Source: UBA6821 sp044236545 (lineage in GTDB: Bacteria > Verrucomicrobiota > Verrucomicrobiia > Chthoniobacterales > UBA6821). Taken from it: DNA of 34,356 nt. The DNA is taken from assembly GCA_044236545.1 (NCBI GenBank), contig JBIIGI010000021.1, forward strand, positions 1 through 34,356, read 5' to 3'. Made by a program: the position numbers and the translations under genes. The notes beneath the pieces were generated by a model. That model did not search any database, was not told the DNA's origin, and worked only from the letters and a program-made list of their open reading frames with translations. The stretch's first letter is position 1; every line of letters starts with the position of its first letter. Shown here one piece after another: positions 28,507-34,356 of the stretch.

Positions 28507-30531
28507 TCAGGCCACGCTTGGCTCTTCCCTCAGGGGATGCTGCTCATGCCGTCCGGCGAGTAGCTGGATCCAGACGCGGGCGCAGGAGGCGACGATCAGG
28601 ATGACCAGGATCAGGAACAGGGCGGTGACGGAGGCGTTGAGGTAATTGTTGAAGATCTGGTGCTGCCATGACGAGAGATCCCTGGCTGAACCTCCCGCCG
28701 CTGCGAGTTGCTCGAAGCGCTTTGCGGCGCTCAGGAAGCCGAGCCGGATGTCGGTGGCGAAGATCTTCTGCCATCCGGCCGTGAGGGTGACGGCGAGGAG
28801 CCATGAGAGTGGCAGGAGGGTGACCCAGAGGTAGCGCTCCTTTCGCATCTTGAGGAGGACAGTGGTGCCGAGGCTCAGTGCGATCACTGCCAGGAGCTGG
28901 TTGGCCACCCCGAAGATCGGCCAGAGGGAATTGATTCCCCCGAGCGGGTCGATGACTCCCTGGTAGAGGAAGTATCCCCAGGCACCCACAAAGAGGATGC
29001 TGGCGCTCCATCCAGCAAGAGCGGAATCAGTGCGCGCGAGCGGCTTCCAGAGGAGGCCACCCAGATCCTGTACTAGGAATCGGCCGACCCGGGTGCCGGC
29101 ATCGATCGTGGTCAGGATGAAGAGGGCCTCGAACATGATGGCAAAGTGGTACCAGAGGGAGGTGGCGGCGGGGCTATTGAACACCCCGGCAAACATCTGG
29201 GCCATCCCGACGGCGAAGGTCGGGGCCCCTCCGGTGCGGCCGAACATGCTCCTTTCCCCGACGCTTGCTGCAAGAGCATCCATCTGAGCCATGGTGACCG
29301 GGAATCCCTGGGCGGTCATGGAGGCGACGATCTGGGCGGGCTCTCCCTTCATGTTGATCGCGAAGTATTCCCCGGGAACCATCGAGCAGGCCGCAACCAG
29401 CGCCAGCAGGCCGACCAGCATCTCGGTGATCATGGCGCCGTAGCCGATGATCCGGATGTCCTTCTCGTTGGCGAGGAGCTTCGGCGTGGTGCCCGAAGCG
29501 ATCAGGGAGTGGAAGCCCGAGACGGCCGCGCAGGCGATCGTGATGAAGGCAAAGGGGAAGACCTTGCCCGCGAAGACGGGGCCGGTGCCATCGATGAACC
29601 TGGTCAGCGCGGGCATCTGGAGTTTTGGGGCGAGGGAGACGATGGCGATGCCAAGCAGGGCAACGACGCCGATCTTGAGGAAGGTGCTGAGGTAGTCTCG
29701 GGGGGCGAGCAGGAGCCATACCGGGAGGACGGAGGCGAGCAACCCGTAGATCATGATGCCGAGAGCGAGCGTCCGTCCGTCGAGAGTGAACCAAGGCTCG
29801 AGCAGGGATCCCTTGATCCATTGGCCAGCCACCACGGAAAGGAGAAGTGCCGCCACCCCGAGCGTGCTGATGAGTCCCAGGTGAATCTTTCCCGAGCGCA
29901 TGGCCACTCCCATGCAGAGGGCGATCGGCATGGAGGCCACGATCGTGAAGAGGCCCCAGGGGCTTTCAGCCAGAGCCTTGACCACGACAAGGCCCAGCAC
30001 CGCCAGGAGGATCACCATGATGGAGACGACCCCGATCAGCGTGACGAGCCCGGCAAAGGGGCCGACCTCCTCGGAGACCATCTGGCCGAGGCTCTTGCCT
30101 CTCCTGCGTGACGAGCAGAAGAGGATGATGCAGTCATGGACGGCTCCCCCGAGGGTAGCGCCGATCAGGATCCAGAGGGTCCCCGGGAGATAGCCGAACT
30201 GGGCGGCGAGCACGGGGCCGACCAAGGGCCCGGGTCCGGCAATGGCGGCAAAGTGATGGCCGAAGACGATCCAGCGGTTCGTGGGGACGAAGTCCTTCCC
30301 GTCGGCATGGCGGGAGGCCGCCGTCTGCCTCTCCTGATCGAGCGTCAGGACATCCGCCAGCAACCATGCGGCATGGAATCGGTAGGCGAGCGCGAAGGTG
30401 CAGACCCCGGCCACCACGATCCAGAGGGCATTGACCGGTTCACCCCTGACAAAGGAGATCGTGGCAATGGAGAGAAGCAGGAGGAGGGAGATCCCTCCCC
30501 AGATGAGTTTTGAGAGAAGAGAGGAGGGCAT
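28507..30531 (-). CDS. cstA: Carbon starvation protein CstA family permease (peptide/pyruvate transporter)
   Basis: An inner-membrane protein of 674 residues with many hydrophobic helices through most of its length. Family hallmarks are DGKDFVPTNRWIVFGHHFAAI, GPGPLVGPVLAAQFGYLPG, GGAVHDCIILFCSSRRRGKSL and VSGFHSLIASGTTPK. CstA proteins were first seen as peptide uptake proteins under carbon starvation, and members such as BtsT carry pyruvate. Uptake of pyruvate would fit the ldhA-ppsA pair elsewhere in the window, but the substrate cannot be read from the sequence. The C-terminal His/Glu-rich tail is short. It is transcribed alone and convergent with the AT-rich pair. Confidence 0.93.
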   Translation of the reverse strand: MPSSLLSKLIWGGISLLLLLSIATISFVRGEPVNALWIVVAGVCTFALAYRFHAAWLLADVLTLDQERQTAASRHADGKDFVPTNRWIVFGHHFAAIAGPGPLVGPVLAAQFGYLPGTLWILIGATLGGAVHDCIILFCSSRRRGKSLGQMVSEEVGPFAGLVTLIGVVSIMVILLAVLGLVVVKALAESPWGLFTIVASMPIALCMGVAMRSGKIHLGLISTLGVAALLLSVVAGQWIKGSLLEPWFTLDGRTLALGIMIYGLLASVLPVWLLLAPRDYLSTFLKIGVVALLGIAIVSLAPKLQMPALTRFIDGTGPVFAGKVFPFAFITIACAAVSGFHSLIASGTTPKLLANEKDIRIIGYGAMITEMLVGLLALVAACSMVPGEYFAINMKGEPAQIVASMTAQGFPVTMAQMDALAASVGERSMFGRTGGAPTFAVGMAQMFAGVFNSPAATSLWYHFAIMFEALFILTTIDAGTRVGRFLVQDLGGLLWKPLARTDSALAGWSASILFVGAWGYFLYQGVIDPLGGINSLWPIFGVANQLLAVIALSLGTTVLLKMRKERYLWVTLLPLSWLLAVTLTAGWQKIFATDIRLGFLSAAKRFEQLAAAGGSARDLSSWQHQIFNNYLNASVTALFLILVILIVASCARVWIQLLAGRHEQHPLREEPSVA

Positions 30532-30806
30532 GATCTGGGGAAGGGGGAGGACTGCGTTGTTTAATCAGGAATTGCTTGCCTGGCCGTTGCTACGCATCCG
30601 TTGCATCAGGAACTCAGGAAAAAGAGAAAGGAATCCTTTAACCATGAAGAGCATGAAGGATGATGATTGCTCTTCCAAACGCCTTTCTCACTCTGAATCT
30701 CACCGAACCCCTGCCCGGCCAATGGTTCGCATTCCTGATTTAATCTTCTTCTCGGATTCAGCAGCTAACAGACTAACAGTCTTCAGTCTAAAAGGCTTGC
30801 GGCCTT
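30532..30806. repeat. Repeat-bearing gap between cstA and lysC
   Basis: Contains CAGGAACTCAGGAAAAAGAG (related to units near 5640 and 5925), an ATGAAGAGCATGAAGGATGA direct repeat near 30644, and at 30764-30795 a plus-strand copy of the CTAACAG/CAGTCTAAA family. GCGGCC near the right end can pair with GGCCGC around TTTCA close to the lysC stop (30799-30814). No coding frame is convincing; the cstA promoter must lie in the left half. Confidence 0.5.
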
Positions 30807-32036
30807 TCAGGCCGCCGCATCTAAGCCGAACGCGGTGTGGGCAAGCTGGGACGCCTTGACGATGTGTTCCTCATCGAGGATGACCGCGATCTTGATCTCG
30901 GAGGTGGAGATCATCTGGATGTTGATCCCCCCGTCGGCAAGAGCCTCGAAAAGACGCGCGGCGACGCCCGTGTGGCTCCTCATGCCGATGCCGACGACGC
31001 TTAGCTTGGCGATCCCGTCCTGCTTGAGGACCTCGCCCGCACCGATCTCGGCCGCAACGCGGTCGATCAGGTCGCCGATCTTCTCAAGTTCGTCCCGGTT
31101 GATGGTGAAGGAGATGTCGGTGGTTTGCCGGCGGTCGATGGCCGAGACGTTCTGGACGATGACATCGACCATCACATGGGCCTCGGCCAGCGCCATGAAG
31201 AGGCGAGCGGCGCATCCGGGTTTGTCGGGGACGCGACTGACGATGACTTTGGCCTGATTGCGCTCGACGCTGACGCCGCGCACGACGACCTGTTCCATTC
31301 CGGCTGTTTCTTCTTTCACGGTGGTTCCTGGGTTGTTGTTGAAGCTGCTGCGCACCTCAAAGGTGACTCCGAATTTCTTGGCGAACTCGACCGAGCGCGA
31401 CTGCATGACTTTGGAGCCGCTCGATGCCATCTCGAGCATCTCATCGTAGGAGATCTCCCCGATCTTTTTCGCCGTCGGCACGATGCGCGGGTCACAGGTG
31501 TAAACTCCGTCGACATCCGTGAAAATCTGGCAGGCATCGGCATCCAGGGCGGAGGCAAGCGCGATGGCGGTGAGGTCCGAACCGCCGCGTCCAAGCGTTG
31601 TGATGTCGCCATCATCGGTTTCACCCTGGAAGCCCGCCACGATCACAATCGCCCCGTCGTCAAGATGCTTCCTGATCTGGCCCGGGGTGATGTTACTGAT
31701 CTTGGCCTTGGTGTGGACGCCGTTGGTGACGATGCCTGCCTGGGCTCCGGTGAGGGAGACGGCCTTGCCGCCCATGCTCTGGATCGCCATGGCGGCGAGG
31801 GCCATCGTTGTCTGTTCACCCGTTGAGAGAAGCACATCCATTTCCCGCTCGGTCGGCTTTGCGGACACCTCGCGCGCCAGCTTGATCAGCGAATCGGTGA
31901 CGCCCGACATCGCCGAGACGACGGCCACGACGGAATGACCGGCGCGCTGGGTTTCAAGGAGGCGCTTGGCAACATTGGTGATGCGCTCGGGGTTGCCGAC
32001 CGAGGTGCCGCCGTATTTCTGGACGATGAGGGACAT
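30807..32036 (-). CDS. lysC: Aspartokinase with C-terminal ACT domains
   Basis: Phosphorylates aspartate, the first step to lysine, methionine, threonine and (via aspartate semialdehyde) diaminopimelate. The 409-residue, stand-alone enzyme has VQKYGGTSVG (Lys7) at the N-terminus, VVAVVSAMSGVTD, LSTGEQ, TTLGRGGSDLTA and ADACQIFTDVDGVYT in the kinase domain. Two ACT domains from about residue 265 (VIVSRVPDKPGCAARLF; LSVVGIGMRSHTGVAARLF) bind the amino acid inhibitor. Length and layout match the Bacillus/Corynebacterium class. An internal Met (GMEQVVVRG, near residue 248) could start a separate regulatory chain as in that class. It follows thrC on the same strand after 108 bases that carry a repeat. 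Confidence 0.95.
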   Translation of the reverse strand: MSLIVQKYGGTSVGNPERITNVAKRLLETQRAGHSVVAVVSAMSGVTDSLIKLAREVSAKPTEREMDVLLSTGEQTTMALAAMAIQSMGGKAVSLTGAQAGIVTNGVHTKAKISNITPGQIRKHLDDGAIVIVAGFQGETDDGDITTLGRGGSDLTAIALASALDADACQIFTDVDGVYTCDPRIVPTAKKIGEISYDEMLEMASSGSKVMQSRSVEFAKKFGVTFEVRSSFNNNPGTTVKEETAGMEQVVVRGVSVERNQAKVIVSRVPDKPGCAARLFMALAEAHVMVDVIVQNVSAIDRRQTTDISFTINRDELEKIGDLIDRVAAEIGAGEVLKQDGIAKLSVVGIGMRSHTGVAARLFEALADGGINIQMISTSEIKIAVILDEEHIVKASQLAHTAFGLDAAA

Positions 32037-32045
32037 GAAGAAGAG

Positions 32046-32079
32046 GCTGTTAGCGGTTTAGGCTGTAGGCTGTTAGGTC
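32046..32079 (-). repeat. CTAACAGCCTACAG-family repeat just 5' of lysC
   Basis: On the minus strand it reads CTAACAGCCTACAGCCTAAA and then CCGCTAACAGCC, ending about 10 bases before the lysC ATG. It is the closest relative of the two copies between the PLP-enzyme and CysO-like genes, and again lies in sense orientation just before a start codon. Confidence 0.8.
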
Positions 32080-32144
32080 TGAGTCTGCATCTGAATTCGG
32101 ATACCAATAGTCCAATAGCCCAGAAGTCCGGTTGGTCTGCATGT

Positions 32145-33251
32145 TCAGTTGTCTAGCTTGGCGAGGGCTTCGCGGACGGCTGCCGCGGTGGCGTCGGTCT
32201 CGATCGGGGCCGTGACGGCGTGCTTGGCCGTGTCGGGATCCTTGAGTCCGTGGCCGGTGACTGTGAGGACGACCTTGGTGCCGGTCTGGATCTGGCGGAA
32301 GGGGCAGCAGTCGCACTGGGTGTTTTTTCCGCTGCGGTTGAAGCATTTGAAGAGGGCCGCCACGGGAGCGGCGCTGGCCGGCTCGACGAAGATGCCCTCG
32401 TTGGAGGCAAGCCACTTCTGGGCCGCGAGGATCTCCGAGTCCTCGACGATCTCGAAGCATCCGCCTGATTCGGAGGCGGCATGGATGGCTCCGTCCCAAC
32501 TGGCGGGGCGTCCGATCCGGATGGCTGTGGCCACGGTCTCGGGATTATCCATCGGGGCTCCGTGATAGAGGGGGGCGGCTCCCGCAGCCTGGACGCCGAG
32601 CATCCGGGGCAGCTTGTTGCTGCGGCCGAGTTCCCTGAATTCCTTGTAACCCTTCCAGTAGGCGGTGATGTTCCCGGCGTTGCCGACGGGGAGGATGTGG
32701 ATGTCGGGCGCGTTGCCGAGTTCCTCGATGATCTCGAAGGCCGCCGTCTTCTGACCCTCGATGCGGTAGGGGTTGATCGAGTTGACGATCGCGAAGTCGC
32801 CGGTCTCGCCCAGTTCGCGAACGAGGCGCAGGGCGTCGTCGAAGTTCCCCCGGATGGCAATGACGGTCGCCCCGTAGATGTAGGCCTGGACCATCTTGCC
32901 ACCCGCGATGCGTCCGGCGGGGAGGAGGACGGCGCACTTCATGCCGGCCCTCGCGGCGTAGGCCGCCGCTGCCGCGGAGGTATTTCCCGTGGAGGCGCAG
33001 AGAACGGTGTGGGCACCCTCCTCGGCGGCCTTGGAGATGGCCATGGTCATCCCTCGATCCTTGAACGACCCGGTCGGATTGAGCCCCTCGTACTTGACGT
33101 AGACCTCGCCGCCGGTGATCGCACTCAGCTTGGGCGAATGAATCAGTGGAGTGGAACCCTCGCTCAGCGAGATGACGGGGGTCGCGTCGGTGACGGGAAG
33201 GAACTCCCGGTAGCGCGCGATCACGCCGCAGTCATTGAACGTTTTCTTCAT
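32145..33251 (-). CDS. thrC: Threonine synthase
   Basis: Converts O-phospho-L-homoserine to threonine with PLP. The 368 residues show SEGSTPLIHSP, the cofactor lysine K64 in NPTGSFKDRGMT, CASTGNTSAAAAAYAARAG, and the phosphate-binding VGNAGNITAYWKGYKEF with VTGHGLKDPD near the end. All are typical for the shorter (Bacillus-like) class. An unusual Cys cluster, C303 and C313-x-C315-C316 (KNTQCDCCPF), sits in a loop after GIFVEPASAA and could bind metal. The gene starts 11 bases after hom and is followed by lysC, so it is the dedicated threonine-pathway enzyme, in contrast to the paralogue at 17733. Confidence 0.94.
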   Translation of the reverse strand: MKKTFNDCGVIARYREFLPVTDATPVISLSEGSTPLIHSPKLSAITGGEVYVKYEGLNPTGSFKDRGMTMAISKAAEEGAHTVLCASTGNTSAAAAAYAARAGMKCAVLLPAGRIAGGKMVQAYIYGATVIAIRGNFDDALRLVRELGETGDFAIVNSINPYRIEGQKTAAFEIIEELGNAPDIHILPVGNAGNITAYWKGYKEFRELGRSNKLPRMLGVQAAGAAPLYHGAPMDNPETVATAIRIGRPASWDGAIHAASESGGCFEIVEDSEILAAQKWLASNEGIFVEPASAAPVAALFKCFNRSGKNTQCDCCPFRQIQTGTKVVLTVTGHGLKDPDTAKHAVTAPIETDATAAAVREALAKLDN

Positions 33252-33262
33252 CGGGTCGGAAT

Positions 33263-34356
33263 TCAGGAAAGGGTCTCCACGTTGAAGAGGACCGGCTCCC
33301 CCTTCACGCAGTCCAGGGAGGTGATCCTGGAGAGGGCGTTCTTCACGGCACCGTAGGGGGCCTCGTGGATCATCAGAACGAGGGGGGTCTCGACTCCGGC
33401 GATCGATTCCGGCTGGACCACCGAGGAGATCCCGATGCCGGACTCGCCAAGCACTCCGGCAATGCGGGCCAGGACGCCCGGTTTGTCATCGACGGAAAGG
33501 CGCAGGTAGTAGGAGCCGACGATCTGGTCGGCCGGTCGGCTGCTGCCGTAGAGAGCGTGCGAGGAGAAGCCGTAGGTCTTGCGAGGGGCGTCGAGCACAT
33601 GGGCTGCCTCGACGAGATCCCCGATCACGGAGCTGGCCGTGGGGCCGCGTCCGGCCCCGCGTCCGTAGAAGAGACTGTCGCCGACGAGATCGCCGCGGAC
33701 GGCGACGGCGTTAAAGACGCCGTTCACCGAGGCGAGGACATTCCCCTGGGGGATGAGGGTGGGGGCGACGCCGACCTCGACCTTCCCCTCCTTCTCACGG
33801 ATCGAGCCAAGAAGCTTGATGCAGTAGCCGAGGCTCCTCGCGAAATGGATGTCAGCCGCGCTGACGCGGTCGATCCCCTCGACGCGGATCGTGGAGGGAT
33901 CGACCCAGAAGCCGTAGGCGAGCGCGGCGAGGATGATCGCCTTGTGGCCGGCATCCCAGCCGTTGATGTCGAGGGAGGGATCGGCCTCGGCATAGCCGAG
34001 CTTCACCGCCTCGGCGAGCGCCTCTGGGTAGTCGAGTCCCGCCTCCTGCATGCGCGTGAGGATGTAGTTGCTCGTGCCGTTGAGAATGCCGTGGACTGAC
34101 TCGATGCGGTTGCCCACGAAAGCATCGCGCAGCGACTGGATGATCGGGATGCCTCCCGCCACCGCCGCCTCAAAGAAGACGGGAACCTTGTGTTCGCAGG
34201 CGAGGGCGAAGATCTCCGCGCCGCGCTCCGCCAGCAGGGCCTTGTTACCCGTGACAACGATGCGGCCCGACCTGATGGCGGCGACCGTCAGGTCGAAGGC
34301 CTCCGTCGTTCCCCCGATCAGCTCCACGACTACCTTGATTTCGGGATCCTCGAGGA
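33263..34356 (-). CDS. hom: Homoserine dehydrogenase (N-terminus outside window)
   Basis: Reduces aspartate semialdehyde to homoserine, the branch point to threonine and methionine. The frame runs off the right window edge; 364 codons are present, lacking the first part of the NAD(P)-binding domain. Visible are VVVELIGGTTEAFDL, VVTGNKALLAERG, FFEAAVAGGIPII and LNGTSNYILTRM. The catalytic region EAVKLGYAEADPSLDINGWDA has the key Asp and is followed by the Lys of GHKAIILAALA. A C-terminal ACT domain (YLRLSVDDKPGVLARIAGVL) gives feedback control, probably by threonine. It is the first visible gene of a hom-thrC-lysC operon on the minus strand. Confidence 0.96.
   Translation of the reverse strand, partial: LEDPEIKVVVELIGGTTEAFDLTVAAIRSGRIVVTGNKALLAERGAEIFALACEHKVPVFFEAAVAGGIPIIQSLRDAFVGNRIESVHGILNGTSNYILTRMQEAGLDYPEALAEAVKLGYAEADPSLDINGWDAGHKAIILAALAYGFWVDPSTIRVEGIDRVSAADIHFARSLGYCIKLLGSIREKEGKVEVGVAPTLIPQGNVLASVNGVFNAVAVRGDLVGDSLFYGRGAGRGPTASSVIGDLVEAAHVLDAPRKTYGFSSHALYGSSRPADQIVGSYYLRLSVDDKPGVLARIAGVLGESGIGISSVVQPESIAGVETPLVLMIHEAPYGAVKNALSRITSLDCVKGEPVLFNVETLS

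Noticed and set aside
29146..30111. Plus-strand open frame (321 codons) opposite cstA
   Set aside because: Low-complexity Asp/Glu/Gly/His-rich antisense product; cstA motifs on the other strand are clear.

Overview
The window looks like part of a Gram-negative chromosome from the phylum Verrucomicrobiota or a close relative. This is an inference. It rests on the fused LpxC-FabZ protein next to LpxA (lipid A synthesis), the form of the RpoA N-terminus, a eukaryotic-type (type II) glutamine synthetase, the rpoA-rplQ pair, and a GC-rich backbone carrying families of short degenerate intergenic repeats. Most genes are housekeeping genes. Two visibly AT-rich stretches (about 11.8-14.6 kb and 26.05-28.5 kb) hold proteins of unknown function and look acquired or fast evolving.

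Layout. 0-8 kb: the C-terminal part of a renalase-like flavoprotein, an ADP-ribosylglycohydrolase-like protein, a minus-strand lolD / lpxC-fabZ / lpxA outer-membrane block, a divergent RluA-type pseudouridine synthase, a repeat-rich gap, then an alkylguanine repair protein, a SOUL lipoprotein and an overlapping unknown gene. 8-11.7 kb: LdhA-type D-lactate dehydrogenase and PEP synthase, overlapping by 13 bases. 11.8-15.1 kb: an AT-rich accessory stretch (unknown protein, PD-(D/E)XK nuclease-like protein, an operon of zinc-ribbon/TerB-like/BRCT protein + unknown + small membrane protein) ending at a tRNA-Arg gene. 15.2-17.4 kb: a secreted GH18 chitinase with two CBM2-like modules. 17.5-20.3 kb: a SAM-I riboswitch followed by a threonine-synthase paralogue, a CysO-like sulfur-carrier protein, a NIL-domain protein and a mycobacterial-type RpiB. 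20.7-22.8 kb: a secreted EEP-family phosphoesterase/nuclease and a kinase-PP2C fusion. 22.9-24.2 kb: type II glutamine synthetase with a sigma-54 promoter. 24.4-26.0 kb: rpoA-rplQ. 26.1-28.5 kb: two AT-rich envelope genes of unknown function. 28.5-34.4 kb: CstA-type carbon-starvation/pyruvate permease, aspartokinase, threonine synthase and homoserine dehydrogenase.

The most interesting locus is 17.5-19.8 kb. The window encodes two threonine-synthase-type PLP enzymes. One sits in the expected hom-thrC-lysC cluster. The other lies behind a textbook S-adenosylmethionine riboswitch and upstream of a protein ending in Gly-Gly that closely resembles mycobacterial CysO, plus a NIL-domain protein of a type linked to methionine/homocysteine metabolism. 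I infer that the second enzyme is a protein-thiocarboxylate-dependent sulfhydrylase, possibly making homocysteine from O-phosphohomoserine, rather than a second threonine synthase. The riboswitch, the duplication and the gene order are visible in the sequence; the reaction is a hypothesis. Other points worth a second look are the sigma-54 promoter with an adjacent 12-bp palindrome before glutamine synthetase, the kinase-PP2C fusion, a repeat family placed just 5' of several start codons, and the accessory stretch at the tRNA-Arg 3' end.
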